Assembly: GCA_028288765.1 (NCBI GenBank)
Contig: JAQGHQ010000090.1
Location: forward strand, 1 to 64,000
Direction of reading: 5' to 3'
From: Gemmataceae bacterium
GTDB lineage: Bacteria > Planctomycetota > Planctomycetia > Gemmatales > Gemmataceae
DNA length: 64,000 nt
How positions within the stretch are numbered: position 1 is the stretch's first letter; each line of letters starts with the position of its first letter. The position numbers were made by a program, and so were the translations under genes. The notes below the pieces were generated by a model that searched no databases, was not told where the DNA came from, and was given only the letters and a program-made list of their open reading frames with translations. Of the stretch, positions 34,391-44,400 are shown piece after piece.

Positions 34391-35094
34391 TCGACCGCGA
34401 TCAGCCAGATCTCGCCCTCCGGGTCGGGTTGTTCCAGCCCGATGCCGTGGTGCCGGATCAGCTCCAGGATCGCCAGGAAAATCCCGATCAGACGGGCCTT
34501 GAAGTAGGGCGGGGTGAACACCGCCCGGAACGCGACCCGCCCCTCGGCCCGCACCCGGTCCTTGATCTGCCCTTCATAGACGTGCTGGGGGGTGTCGTCG
34601 ACCGCGATCGTCGCCGGCTGGAGCGACTGGGTCTCCCGCATCAGCCTGGCGAACGCACTCACCAGGTCCCACAGCTCGACCGGCTTCACCACCGGACCGG
34701 CGGTCGCGGTCGGCTCCGGGAGTTCTTGCCGGGCGAGCCGGGAGCCTTGCCGCTCGGCCCGCTCCTCCAGCGCCACCGCGGCGTCCTTGAACTTGCGGTA
34801 CTCCAGGAGCTGTTTCACCAGCTCCCGCCGCGGGTCGGCAGTCTCTTCCTCCGCCACCGCGGCCCCGGCCGGGAGCAGCATCCGGCTCTTAATCTCCATC
34901 AGCGTGGCGGCCATCACGACGAAGTCGCCGGCCAGTTCCACGTCGAGCTCCCGCACCACGTGCAGGTACTCGAGGAACTGGTCGGTGATCCGCGCGATCG
35001 GGATGTCGAGGACGTCCACCTCGTCCCGCTTCACGAGGTAGAGAAGCAGATCGAGCGGGCCGTGGAACGCATCGAGCACGACGGTGTAGGACAT
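34372..35094 (-). CDS. scpA: Segregation and condensation protein A
   Basis: Kleisin subunit of the bacterial SMC-ScpAB condensin, 240 aa. The N-terminal segment DAFHGPLDLLLYLVKRDEVDVLDIPIARITDQFLEYL is nearly canonical (positions 7-43) and contacts the SMC neck. FVVMAATLMEIKSRMLLP is the second family signature. The winged-helix C-terminus that contacts the SMC head is present (FKARLIGIFLAILELIRHH). ATG 35094 is chosen to match the family start; a frame extending 20 codons upstream is less likely. The final residues EGEREA derive from a REP element. It lies 76 bases downstream of glgC on the same strand. scpB and smc are not in the window. Confidence 0.93.
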   Translation of the reverse strand: MSYTVVLDAFHGPLDLLLYLVKRDEVDVLDIPIARITDQFLEYLHVVRELDVELAGDFVVMAATLMEIKSRMLLPAGAAVAEEETADPRRELVKQLLEYRKFKDAAVALEERAERQGSRLARQELPEPTATAGPVVKPVELWDLVSAFARLMRETQSLQPATIAVDDTPQHVYEGQIKDRVRAEGRVAFRAVFTPPYFKARLIGIFLAILELIRHHGIGLEQPDPEGEIWLIAVEGEREA

Positions 35095-35170
35095 CGAGTT
35101 ACCGAGGGGGCCCCGGGGCCCCCACTGGATACCGAACCCGGCCGGCACCGGCAACCCGAACCCCGCGGGC

Positions 35171-36463
35171 TCACAGCACCGTCCCCTCGGGGATGATGGC
35201 CCCGCGGGGGATGCAGATGATCCCGTCCCGGATGTAGTACATCCCGTTCGGCCCGTCGGCCTCCGCCTTCCGCCCCGCGTTCACCAGCTTGACCCCCTTC
35301 CCGACCCGGCAGTCCTTGTCGAGAATGGCCCGCTCGATCACCGACCCGTCCCCGATGTTCAGGTTCGGCCGGCCGGCCCGGGCGTTCTCCGCCCGCTGGG
35401 CGTCCGTCTCGAACCGGTCCGACCCGATCAGCACCGTGTCCCGGATGATGCAATCCGACCCCACCCGGCTGCGGACCCCGAGCAGGCTCTTTTCCAGCCG
35501 GGTCCGCGGGCCGACCACGCACCCGTCGGCGACCAGGCTGTGCTCCAGCGTCGCCCCGTTGATCCGGCTGGCCGGGAGGTTCCGCATCCGGGTGTAGATC
35601 ACCCCCTCGGGGGCGAAGAAGTCGAACGGCGGGTGTTCCCCGGCCAGGGCGAGGCTCGACTCGTGGTAACTCTTGATCGTCCCCAGGTCCTCCCAGTACC
35701 CGTCGAACAGGTGGGCGTGGACGTGCCTCGTCTTGTAGCTCCGCGGGAACACCTCCTTGCCGAAGTCGGTCGCGAGCGGGCGGGCGGTTAGGACCTCGTA
35801 GAGCACCTCGGTCTTGAACAGGTAGATCCCCATGTTCGCGAGGAAGTGCCGGCCCTTCGCCGGGATGCCCCGCTTCTCGATCCAGTCGGCCGGGACGTGG
35901 TACGGGGCCCGCTCGTCCGCCGTCTTCGGCTTCTCCACGAACCCGGTCACCCGGCCGTCGTCGGTCATGCTCATCAGCCCGAACCCGGCCGTGTCCTTCT
36001 CCGGCACCGGGATGGCCGCGATGGTCACGTCCGCCTTCGCCTCCCGGTGCGTCCGGATCAGGTCCTGGTAGTCCATTCGGTAGAGCTGGTCGCCCGAGAG
36101 GATCAGCACGTCGTCCGGGTCGTCCCGCTCGATGTAGGAGAGGTTCTGCCGGACCGCGTCGGCGGTGCCCTGGTACCAGTCGGCCGTCTCGTTCGTCTGC
36201 TGGGCCGCGAGGATCTCGACGAACCCCCGGCTGAACATGTCGAACTTGTACGTGTTCGCGATGTGCCGGTGCAGGCTGGCCGAGAGGAACTGCGTGAGGA
36301 CGTAGATCCGGTGGAGCTTGCTGTTGATGCAGTTGCTGATCGGGATGTCGATCAGCCGGTACTTACCGGCGACCGGGACGGCGGGCTTGGACCGCTGGGC
36401 GGTGAGCGGGAAGAGCCGCGAGCCGCGGCCGCCGCCGAGGATGATCGCGAGGACGGAGCGCAT
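35171..36463 (-). CDS. glgC: Glucose-1-phosphate adenylyltransferase
   Basis: Makes ADP-glucose from glucose-1-phosphate and ATP for glycogen synthesis. The nucleotide-binding N-terminus reads LAIILGGGRGSRLFPLT followed by R-SKPAVPVAGKYRLIDIPISN, the canonical GlgC start. GTADAVRQN and LILSGDQLYRMDY are the next family motifs. The C-terminal part is a left-handed beta-helix (NGATLEHSLVADGCVVG, VIERAILDKDCRVG). Length 430 aa is normal. The ATG at 36463 is the only sensible start. Probably the first gene of a glgC-scpA transcript; no other glycogen genes are nearby. Confidence 0.95.
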   Translation of the reverse strand: MRSVLAIILGGGRGSRLFPLTAQRSKPAVPVAGKYRLIDIPISNCINSKLHRIYVLTQFLSASLHRHIANTYKFDMFSRGFVEILAAQQTNETADWYQGTADAVRQNLSYIERDDPDDVLILSGDQLYRMDYQDLIRTHREAKADVTIAAIPVPEKDTAGFGLMSMTDDGRVTGFVEKPKTADERAPYHVPADWIEKRGIPAKGRHFLANMGIYLFKTEVLYEVLTARPLATDFGKEVFPRSYKTRHVHAHLFDGYWEDLGTIKSYHESSLALAGEHPPFDFFAPEGVIYTRMRNLPASRINGATLEHSLVADGCVVGPRTRLEKSLLGVRSRVGSDCIIRDTVLIGSDRFETDAQRAENARAGRPNLNIGDGSVIERAILDKDCRVGKGVKLVNAGRKAEADGPNGMYYIRDGIICIPRGAIIPEGTVL

Positions 36464-36851
36464 GGCAGAGGAGCCTCGGAGTCACGGGGGTTGCGTTCGG
36501 CGGGCCGGCCAGATGGGTGGGAGAACCGGCCTGATGAGACGGTATGCTACCAGCGTGCCGGGGCACCGGATAGCCTCTACCCGCCGGACGGCGCGGCGAC
36601 CCAGGGTGGGACGACCGGTTGTGCGGGCTGGTTATGATCCTTTTCCCCCGGACCGAGGACGGGCACCCGTTCGGGAACCCGCCGCGTCGTCTCGGTCATT
36701 GATCCCATAAGCAGTTGCGGCTAGAGTCTGGTCGGAAGGCCGGGCCGTTCGCGACCCGGACGAGCGTCCTCACGAGTCGGGGTTGCCGCGTGGCGCACTC
36801 CGTCAACCGGGGCGGGAGCAAAATCCCTTATCGATTCGGGGAGGAACAACG
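36464..36851. other. Divergent intergenic region
   Basis: 388 bases between glgC (minus) and the VOC gene (plus). TATGAT at 36633-36638 and TAGAGT at 36722-36727 are weak -10-like boxes on the plus strand. No repeat, RNA gene or coding frame with domain character is seen. A GAGGAAC ribosome-binding site ends the region before the VOC start. Confidence 0.5.
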
Positions 36852-37220
36852 ATGATCCGTGGCGTGCATACCATGTTCTACTCGTCGGAGCCGGAGGCGC
36901 TGCGCGCCTTCCTGCGGGACAAGCTCGGGTTCCCGGCGGCGGACGTGGGCGACGGCTGGCTCATCTTCGACATGCCCGAGGCCGACATGGGCTGCCACCC
37001 GGCCGACCCGCAGGAGGGCGCGCCGTCCGGTACTCAAAACATCTCCTTCTACTGCGATAACATCGAACAGACCGTCGCCGAACTGACGGCCCGCGGGGTG
37101 GAGTTCACCGGGCCGGTCGCGAACCACGGCTACGGCCTGGTGACCCATTTCAAGGTGCCGGGGGGCTTCGCGGTGCAACTGTATCAGCCGCTCTACACGA
37201 AGCGCCCGTCCGCTCCCTGA
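36852..37220 (+). CDS. VOC (glyoxalase/bleomycin resistance) superfamily protein, 122 aa
   Basis: One full paired beta-alpha-beta-beta-beta fold: MIRGVHTMFYSSEPEALRAFLRDKLGF at the N-terminus and ISFYCDNIEQTVAELTARGVEF with the closing PGGFAVQLYQP strand. H6 and a terminal Gln are in the usual metal-ligand places, but the substrate is unknown. ATG 36852 has a GAGGAAC ribosome-binding site; the frame opens 23 codons earlier without family similarity. It stands alone between divergent glgC and the membrane module. Confidence 0.88.
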   Translation: MIRGVHTMFYSSEPEALRAFLRDKLGFPAADVGDGWLIFDMPEADMGCHPADPQEGAPSGTQNISFYCDNIEQTVAELTARGVEFTGPVANHGYGLVTHFKVPGGFAVQLYQPLYTKRPSAP

Positions 37221-37276
37221 CCGCGCATTCGGCGGCCGGTCCCCGGCGCGACCACCTCACCCTCCCGAGGTAACCC

Positions 37277-38044
37277 ATGCGTATCCGCCCCTGGTACGTG
37301 ATCGTATGCGTCGCGACGATTTCCGTGGTGCTCATCGGGCTCTCGTACGCGGCGAACGAGAGGGCCAAAGAGATCCTCCTCGGGCTCGGGCTCAACCTCC
37401 TCTCGTCCGTCGTCTTCTTCGTGCTCCTCGAACTGTACTGGGAGCGAATCAAGCTGGTGAACGGGAAAGAGGTCAGCGGGTTCGACTACCTCACTTTTTC
37501 GCGGAACATCGATCGCTCGAGTCGGGTCCGCGTCCTGGCAACCTTCATCTACCCGCTCACCGACCGGCCGGACTACGCGGCGGAACGACTTGCCCTTGTC
37601 AAGGCCCTCGAGGATGCCGCCCGGCGGCCCTCGTTCGTGGCCGCGCAACTATTGTTCCTCCATCCGGCGAGCCTGGCCGCCCAGCTGCGCGCGGGCGAGC
37701 GGAAGGACGACACGATCATCCGGCGGATGGAGGAGGGGCTGGCGACCCTCCGCGCCCTCGGCCGGCGGCTGGAGGGCGGGCCGGCCGCCGGCCGGATCGA
37801 GGTCCGGTTGTTCTCCCGGTCGCCCCCGTTCGCCCTGTTTCAGACGGACAACTTCGCCTCGCTCTCCTTCTACTACCGGGACCGCCCAATCAGCGAGGTC
37901 ACCCGGTACGAGTTCTTCACCGACGCGCCGATCGGGACGTTTGTGGAGAAGACATTCGACGATTTGTGGACCGACGAACGGACGGTTCCGCTCGGGGACT
38001 GCGTCCCCGACTCGCCGCCGGCAGAGGACCGAACTGGGGCATGA
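37277..38044 (+). CDS. Two-TM protein with a PLD-like soluble domain, unknown function (255 aa)
   Basis: Residues 7-25 (YVIVCVATISVVLIGLSYA) and about 35-55 (LLGLGLNLLSSVVFFVLLEL) are transmembrane helices, so both ends are likely on the cytoplasmic side. The soluble part contains SSRVRVLATFIYPLTDRP, an Ala/Arg-rich helix and a C-terminal FQTDNFASLSFYYRDRP-ISEVTRYEFFTDAPIGTFVEKTFDDLW segment (about 198-240) that recalls the DUF5919/phospholipase D-like sensor domains; the catalytic HKD motif is absent. Its TGA overlaps the ATG of the next gene (ATGA), so the two are translationally coupled. Role unknown. Confidence 0.7.
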   Translation: MRIRPWYVIVCVATISVVLIGLSYAANERAKEILLGLGLNLLSSVVFFVLLELYWERIKLVNGKEVSGFDYLTFSRNIDRSSRVRVLATFIYPLTDRPDYAAERLALVKALEDAARRPSFVAAQLLFLHPASLAAQLRAGERKDDTIIRRMEEGLATLRALGRRLEGGPAAGRIEVRLFSRSPPFALFQTDNFASLSFYYRDRPISEVTRYEFFTDAPIGTFVEKTFDDLWTDERTVPLGDCVPDSPPAEDRTGA

Positions 38045-38289
38045 ATGGGGGGCTTCCGATGGGCGTCGACCGGGGCAAGTGGCCGCTGGTGATGCAACTG
38101 GGCTTGTGGGGGCTGCCGACCCGTGGGGCGGCGTGGGGGTTCTTCTGGCTCTCCGTCGTTATCGCGCTCGCGTGCGTCGGCATGGGCTTCGTGAACCCGT
38201 TCTTCTTCGTCGGCGGGCTGACGGCGACCGCGGCGCTGTGGTACTATCTCGCCATCCGCTGGGTGGACCGGAACAGTCGCTGGGGGTAA
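38041..38289 (+). CDS. Small two-TM protein coupled to the preceding gene (82 aa)
   Basis: ATG 38041 overlaps the previous stop in ATGA. Two hydrophobic segments are visible: AAWGFFWLSVVIALACVGMGF and PFFFVGGLTATAALWYYLAI. It ends in a short basic tail (RWVDRNSRWG). No family is recognised. The four-base overlap argues that it works with the 255-aa membrane protein. Confidence 0.72.
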   Translation: MNGGLPMGVDRGKWPLVMQLGLWGLPTRGAAWGFFWLSVVIALACVGMGFVNPFFFVGGLTATAALWYYLAIRWVDRNSRWG

Positions 38290-38417
38290 GGACCGGGCCC
38301 GACCGACCACTCCGGCCCGCGCTCGTTACACTCCCGTCACACTTTTTCGGGTAATCTCACCCCGTCTTCGCCGCGGCGGACCCCGCCGCACCTCTTCCGA
38401 ACGCACGAGGGCCGACC

Positions 38418-41400
38418 ATGACACGGGCGACGGCGTGGCTCCCCGCGGGCCTGCTCGCGGCTCTGGCCGCCGGGCTCTTGCTGACCCCCACCACCCGGGC
38501 CGGCGACATCGGCTACGTCGAGGACTTCGCCCTTGCGAAGGACCGGAGCGCGGCCCTCAAACAACTCATTCCCGGCACCGAGGATTACTACTACTACCAC
38601 GCCCTCCACGCGCTCAACACCGGGCAGGTCGAGAAGCTCGACGCCCTCCTCCGCCCCTGGCACGAGCGCCACGGCCAGACCGGCCGGCTCACCGAAATCC
38701 AGGTCCGCCACGCCCTCCTCGGGTACGAGAAGAACCCGAAGCAGTCCGTCGATTTCCTCGTCCGGCATCTCGGCCTTCAGTTCGCCCACCAGAAAGAGAC
38801 CCTCGGCGTCGCCCCGAACCTGCCCACCGCCCTTGACCCGAAACTGATCGACCGCGCCGCCCTCCGCGCCAACACGTTCGCCCGGTGGGGCAACCTGGAC
38901 AACTTCGAGGATTCCGCCCTCGACTGGCTCGCCGCCGGCGAGCTCACCTGGGAACGACGCCGGCACCTGCTCCAGCGGCTCCAGCGGCCGGACGTCCCGA
39001 CGCTGCCGAAGCTCATCCACGACGACCTAACCGCCGAACACGCCCAGCCGTTCGGCTCGTTCCCGGTCCACTTCATGCTCACCGTCCCCCAGCTAGAGGA
39101 ACTGCTGAAACTCCGGCCGGGGCTCATCAACGACGGGAATTTCGTGCGGGCGTGGGTGAGCAAACTCCACCCCGGGGCCGACGCCGACTGGCGGCGGGAC
39201 AAGGCCGTCGCCCGCGCCTACCTCGACCGGCTCCAGGCGGTCACCGACACGCTCCCGCCGGTCCACAACGCCCTCAAGGCCCACGTCCTGTTCCACCGGC
39301 TCGCGCTCGACCGGTCCGAAGACGTCTACGACAAGGACCGGTTCCTCGCCTACCTCCAGCTGCCGCGGTTCCAGCCGTACATGGCGAAGGCGTGGAACGA
39401 CCGGCGGGCGTCTCAGGAGTTTCCGGCCCACCTGAACGTGGACTTCACCGCGCACACCCTTCTGCCGGCCCCGACCACCGACGAGGAGCTCGTCCGCAGC
39501 TACCTGAAGCACTTCCTCGCCGACGCGCCCGGGACCGCCGAGTTCGAGCCGTACATCGACCCCACCTGGCTGACCCGCCTGTTCGCCGAGACCAAGGTCG
39601 AGGACGGGGTCGGCGACCCGGAGGCGTGGGCGTCGAAGCTCCCGCCGGACCTGTTCGCCAAACTGAAGGACCGGATCGACATCGACTTCGCGTACACGAA
39701 CAAGACCGACTTCGCGGCCGACGAGCCGGTGAAACTCGACCTGTTCGTCAAGAACGTGCCGAATCTTCTGGTCAAGGTGTTCGAGGTGAACGCCGCCAAC
39801 TTCTACCGGGCGCAGCTGCGCGAGGTGGACACGGACATCAACCTCGACGGGCTGGTGGCGAACACCGAGCGGGCCCACCCGTACGCCGACCCGCCGACCC
39901 GCCGGATGGCCCGGACGTTCGAGTTCCCCCAGCTGACCAAGCCCGGGGTGTACGTGATCGACTTCATCGGCAGCGGGAAGAGCAGCCGGGCGCTCGTCCG
40001 CAAGGGCCGGCTGCGGCCGGTCGTGGCCACCGGGACTGCCGGCCAGACCGTGACGGTGGTGGACGAGACCGACAAGCCGGTGGCCGACGCGGTGGTCTGG
40101 CTCGCGGGTGTCGAGTACCGGTGCGACAAAAACGGGAAAGCCATTCTCCCGTTCACGGCCCAGCCGGGCCGCCGCCCGGTCGTCCTCAGCCGGGGCGAGT
40201 TCTCCTGCCTCGACACCGTCGAGCACCAGCCCGAGAACTATCAGCTCACCGCCGGCATCCACGTCGACCGCGAGTCCCTGCTCGCCCAGCGGCCGACCTC
40301 GCTCGTCGTCCGCCCGGCGCTCGCGCTGAACGGCCTGCCGGTGTCGGTGAAGCTGCTCGAAGAGGTCCGGCTGCGGATCACCTCCGTCGACCACAGCGGG
40401 ATCGCGTCGTCGACAGAGGTCCCCGAGTTCAAGCTGTTCGAGGACCGCGAGGCGGTGCAGGACTTCCGCGTCCCGGGCCGTCTGCACCGGCTCACCGTTT
40501 CGCTCTCCGCCAAGGTCAAGAGCCTCGGTACCGGCAAGCCGATCGACCTCGCCGTCCACGAGACGTTCGCCCTCAACGAGATCGACCACACGGACAAGAT
40601 CGAGGACCTTCATCTCGCGAAGTTCGGGCCGAACTTCGTTCTCGAGCTGCTCGGCCGGACCGGCGAGTTCAAGCCCGATCGGCCGGTCCAGGTCGCGTTC
40701 AAACACCGCGACTTCAAGGAAGTGATCGGCGCGACCCTGAAAACCGACGCCGCCGGCCGGGTGGTCCTCGGGCCGCTGGCCGACGTCGTCGTCGTGAGCG
40801 CCGTCTCGCCCGAGGGCACGCAATACACCTGGCCCCTCCCGCTCGACCGGCACACCTACCGCGGCACCCTGCACGCGAAGGCCGGCGACACCGTGACCGT
40901 CCCGTACCTCGGTGCCGCCGACAAGCCGACCCGGGGGGAGTTCGCCCTGCTGGAAGTCCGCGGGACTGTGATCGCGGCCGACAAGTTCGACGCGCTCGCG
41001 ATCAAGGACGGGCTGCTCGAAGCCCGCGGGCTCGCCCCCGGCGACTACGACCTCTGGGTGAAGCAGACCGGGCAGAAGGTCCGCATCCGGGTGACTGACG
41101 GCCCGGCCGTCGCCGGGTATCTGCTCGGCAAGCTCCGCCAGCTACAGGTGCCGGGGCTGAAACCGGTGCAGATCGCGGCCGTCACCGCCGACGCGGACGT
41201 GGTCCTGGTCCAGCTGAAGGACGCGAACAAGTTCGCCCGGGTGCATCTCTTCGCCTCCCGTTACCTGCCGGCGTACTCGGCGTTCGACAACCTCGGAAAG
41301 GTGCGGGACGCGGACCTCGGCGGGGTCGTCCCGACCCGGCCGGAGTCGGTGTACCTGACCGGCCGGAACATCGGGGACGAGTACCGGTACGTCCTCGACC

Positions 41401-44400
41401 GCCGGGGCATGAGGAAGTTCCCCGGGAACATGCTCGACCGGCCCCAGCTGCTCCTCAACCCGTGGGCCATTCGCTCGACCGAGACGGGTGAACAGCTCGC
41501 GCAGGGTGGCGAGATGTTCAAGCCGAGGGGCGAGCCGCCGGCGTCGTCCGCGTTCGGAACCACCCCGGCCAAGCCGCACCCGGGCTCGACGGCCGGGGCC
41601 GACTTCGCGAACCTCGACTTCCTCGCCGACCCGTCCGCCGTGCTGCTCAACCTGGAACCGAACAAGGACGGTCTCGTCCGGGTGGACCGGAAGAAGATCG
41701 GGCCGCACCCGGTCCTTCAGGTGGTCGCCGTGGACCCGCTCACGACCACGGTCCGCACCGTCAGTCTCGCCGAGCAGCCGGCCGGGTTCGTGGACCTGCG
41801 GCTGCGCGACGGCCTCGACCCCGCCGGGCACTTCACTCAGCAGAAGCAGGTGAGCGTCCTCACCCCCGGCCGGCCGTTCGTCCTGAACGACGTCGTGGGC
41901 AGCCGGTTCGAGGCGTACGACAGCCTCGCCAAGGTGTACGGCCTGTACGCCACGCTCTCGAAGGACCCGAAGCTGGCCGAGTTCTCGTTCGTGCTGACCT
42001 GGCCGAAGCTGAAGGACGCGGAGAAGCGGGAGCTGTACTCGAAGTTCGCCTGCCACGAGCTGAGCTTCTTCCTCTGGAAGAAAGACCCGGCATTCTTCGC
42101 CGCCGTGGTGAAGCCGTATCTGGCGAACAAGAAGGACAAGACGTTCCTCGACCACTGGCTCCTGGGCGACGACGTGTCCGCGTACACCGACCCGTGGCGG
42201 CACGGCCGGCTGAACACGGTCGAGCGAGTGCTCCTCTCCCGCCGGCTCGCCGGCGAGGGGGATCGGACCGCCCGCCACCTCGACGACCTGTTCCGACTCC
42301 TCCCGCCAAACATCGGGCGGGAGCTGGTGCTGTTCGATACGGCGGTCCAGACGAGCGAACTGGCGCCCGAAGGAACCGACTTCGCGAAGATGAAGGACAA
42401 TCTGCACTCGCGTCAGGCTCTCGGGCAGCTGGGGGCCGGGGACGCGGGGCCGGATCTGGCGGCCAAAATGCCCGGAGGCGGTCCCGGCGGTGGCAGGATG
42501 CCCGGCGCCCCGCCGGCCTCCCAGCCGGCGCCCGCGGCTGTGAAACCCCAGGAAGAAATGAAGAAACAGGCCAAGGAGTCCGGAGCGCGGTCGGGGAGGT
42601 CCGAACGCGGTGATAAGGACGGCAAGAGGCTGGAGGACGCCCAGGCCGGTATTGAGCTGTACTACGAGAACGACCGGGAGAAGGCGGTCGTCCGCCAGCT
42701 GTACCGCAAGCTCGACCCGACGATGGAGTGGGCCGAGAACAACTACTACAAACTCCGCATCACCGAACAGACGGCGGGGCTGATCGGCGTCGACCCGTTC
42801 TGGGTGGACTACGCCCGGTACGCCGGGAACGGCCCGTTCCTCTCCCGGCACCTCGCCGACGCGTCGCGGAACTTCACCGAGATGATGTTCGCCCTGGCCG
42901 CGCTCGACCTGCCGTTCGAGCCGGCCAAGCACGTCGTCGCGTTCGACGGCGGGAAGATGACCCTCGGCCCGGCCGGGCCGGTCGTCGCGTTCCACGAGGA
43001 GGTCCGCCGGACCGACGGCCCGGACGGGAAGGTGCCGGTGCTGGTCGGCCAGAACTTCTACCGCCCCGCCGACCGGTTCCGGGAGGAGAACGGCGAGAAG
43101 GTGGACAAGTACGTGAGCGGCGAGTTCATCGTCCACACCGTCTACGGGTGCCAGGTGGTCGTCACCAACCCGACCTCCACCCGCCAGCGGCTGAGCGTCC
43201 TGGTCCAGCTGCCGGTCGGGGCGATCCCGGTTGGCAACGGCCAATACACCCGGACCGTCCACGTCGACCTGGAGCCGTACCGCACCCAGACGGTGGACTA
43301 CCTGTTCTACTTCCCGAAGCCCGGCCGGTTCGCCCACTTCCCGGCCCACGTGGCGAAGAGCGAGCGGGTGGTCGCCGCCGCCCAGCCGACCCAGTTCGAG
43401 GTGCTGGAGAAGCCGAGCCGGCCGGACACCACGTCGTGGGACTACATCTCCCAGCACGGGACGGACGACGAGGTGTTCGCGTACATGAACCGGGAGAACG
43501 TGAACGCCCTGAACCTGGACAAGATCGCGTTCCGGATGCGGGACCGGGCGGTGTACGAGCGGGTGATCGTCCTCCTCCGCGGGCGGCACGTATTCCACCC
43601 GACGCTCTGGTCGTACGGGCTGTTCCACAACGACCCGGGGGTGGTGCGGGAGTACCTGCCCCACAACGACGGGCTGGTGGGCCAGTGCGGCGGGCCGATC
43701 GACACGCCGCTCCTGACGATCGACTCCGTCGAACGGCACGCCTACGAGCACCTGGAGTACAAGCCGTTGGTGAACGCCCGGGCCCACAGTCTCGGCTCCC
43801 GCCGGCAGATCGTGAACGGCCCGCTCCACGACCAGTACCACAGGCTGCTCAAGCAGCTGAGCTACCGCACCCAGCTCGACGACACCGACCTCCTCGCGGT
43901 CGTGTATTACCTGCTCCTACAGGACCGGATCGAGGAAGCCCAGACCGCGTTCGCCCGGGTGGAAGCGGAACGGGTGCCGACGAAGCTCCAGTACGACTAC
44001 TGCGCGGCGTACCTCGCGATGTTCGACGAGAACCCGGTCCGGGCCCGGTCGATCGCCGCGAAGTACCTCGGCCACCCGGTCGACCGGTGGCGGAACGCGT
44101 TCGCGGCGATCGTCAACCACCTGGACGAGGCGACCGGGAAGGGGTCGAAGGTCGCCGACCCGACCGACCCGGGCCAGAACCAGGGTAACCTGGCGGCCAC
44201 CGAGCCGGCGTTCGAGGCCGGGGTCCAGGGGAAGGGCGTCAGCCTGAGCTGGCAGAACCTGGAAGCGGTGACGCTCAACTACATCCCGATGGACGTGGAG
44301 CTGTTGTTCAGCCGGAGCCCGTTCGCCCAGCAAGGGGGTGGGCAGTTCGCGTTCACCCGGCCGAGCTACTCACAGGTGGTGAAGCTCCCGGCCGGGCGGG

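Noticed and set aside
39093-43841. Antisense frames over the 2119-aa gene
   Set aside because: Composition bias only; no ribosome-binding site or domain.
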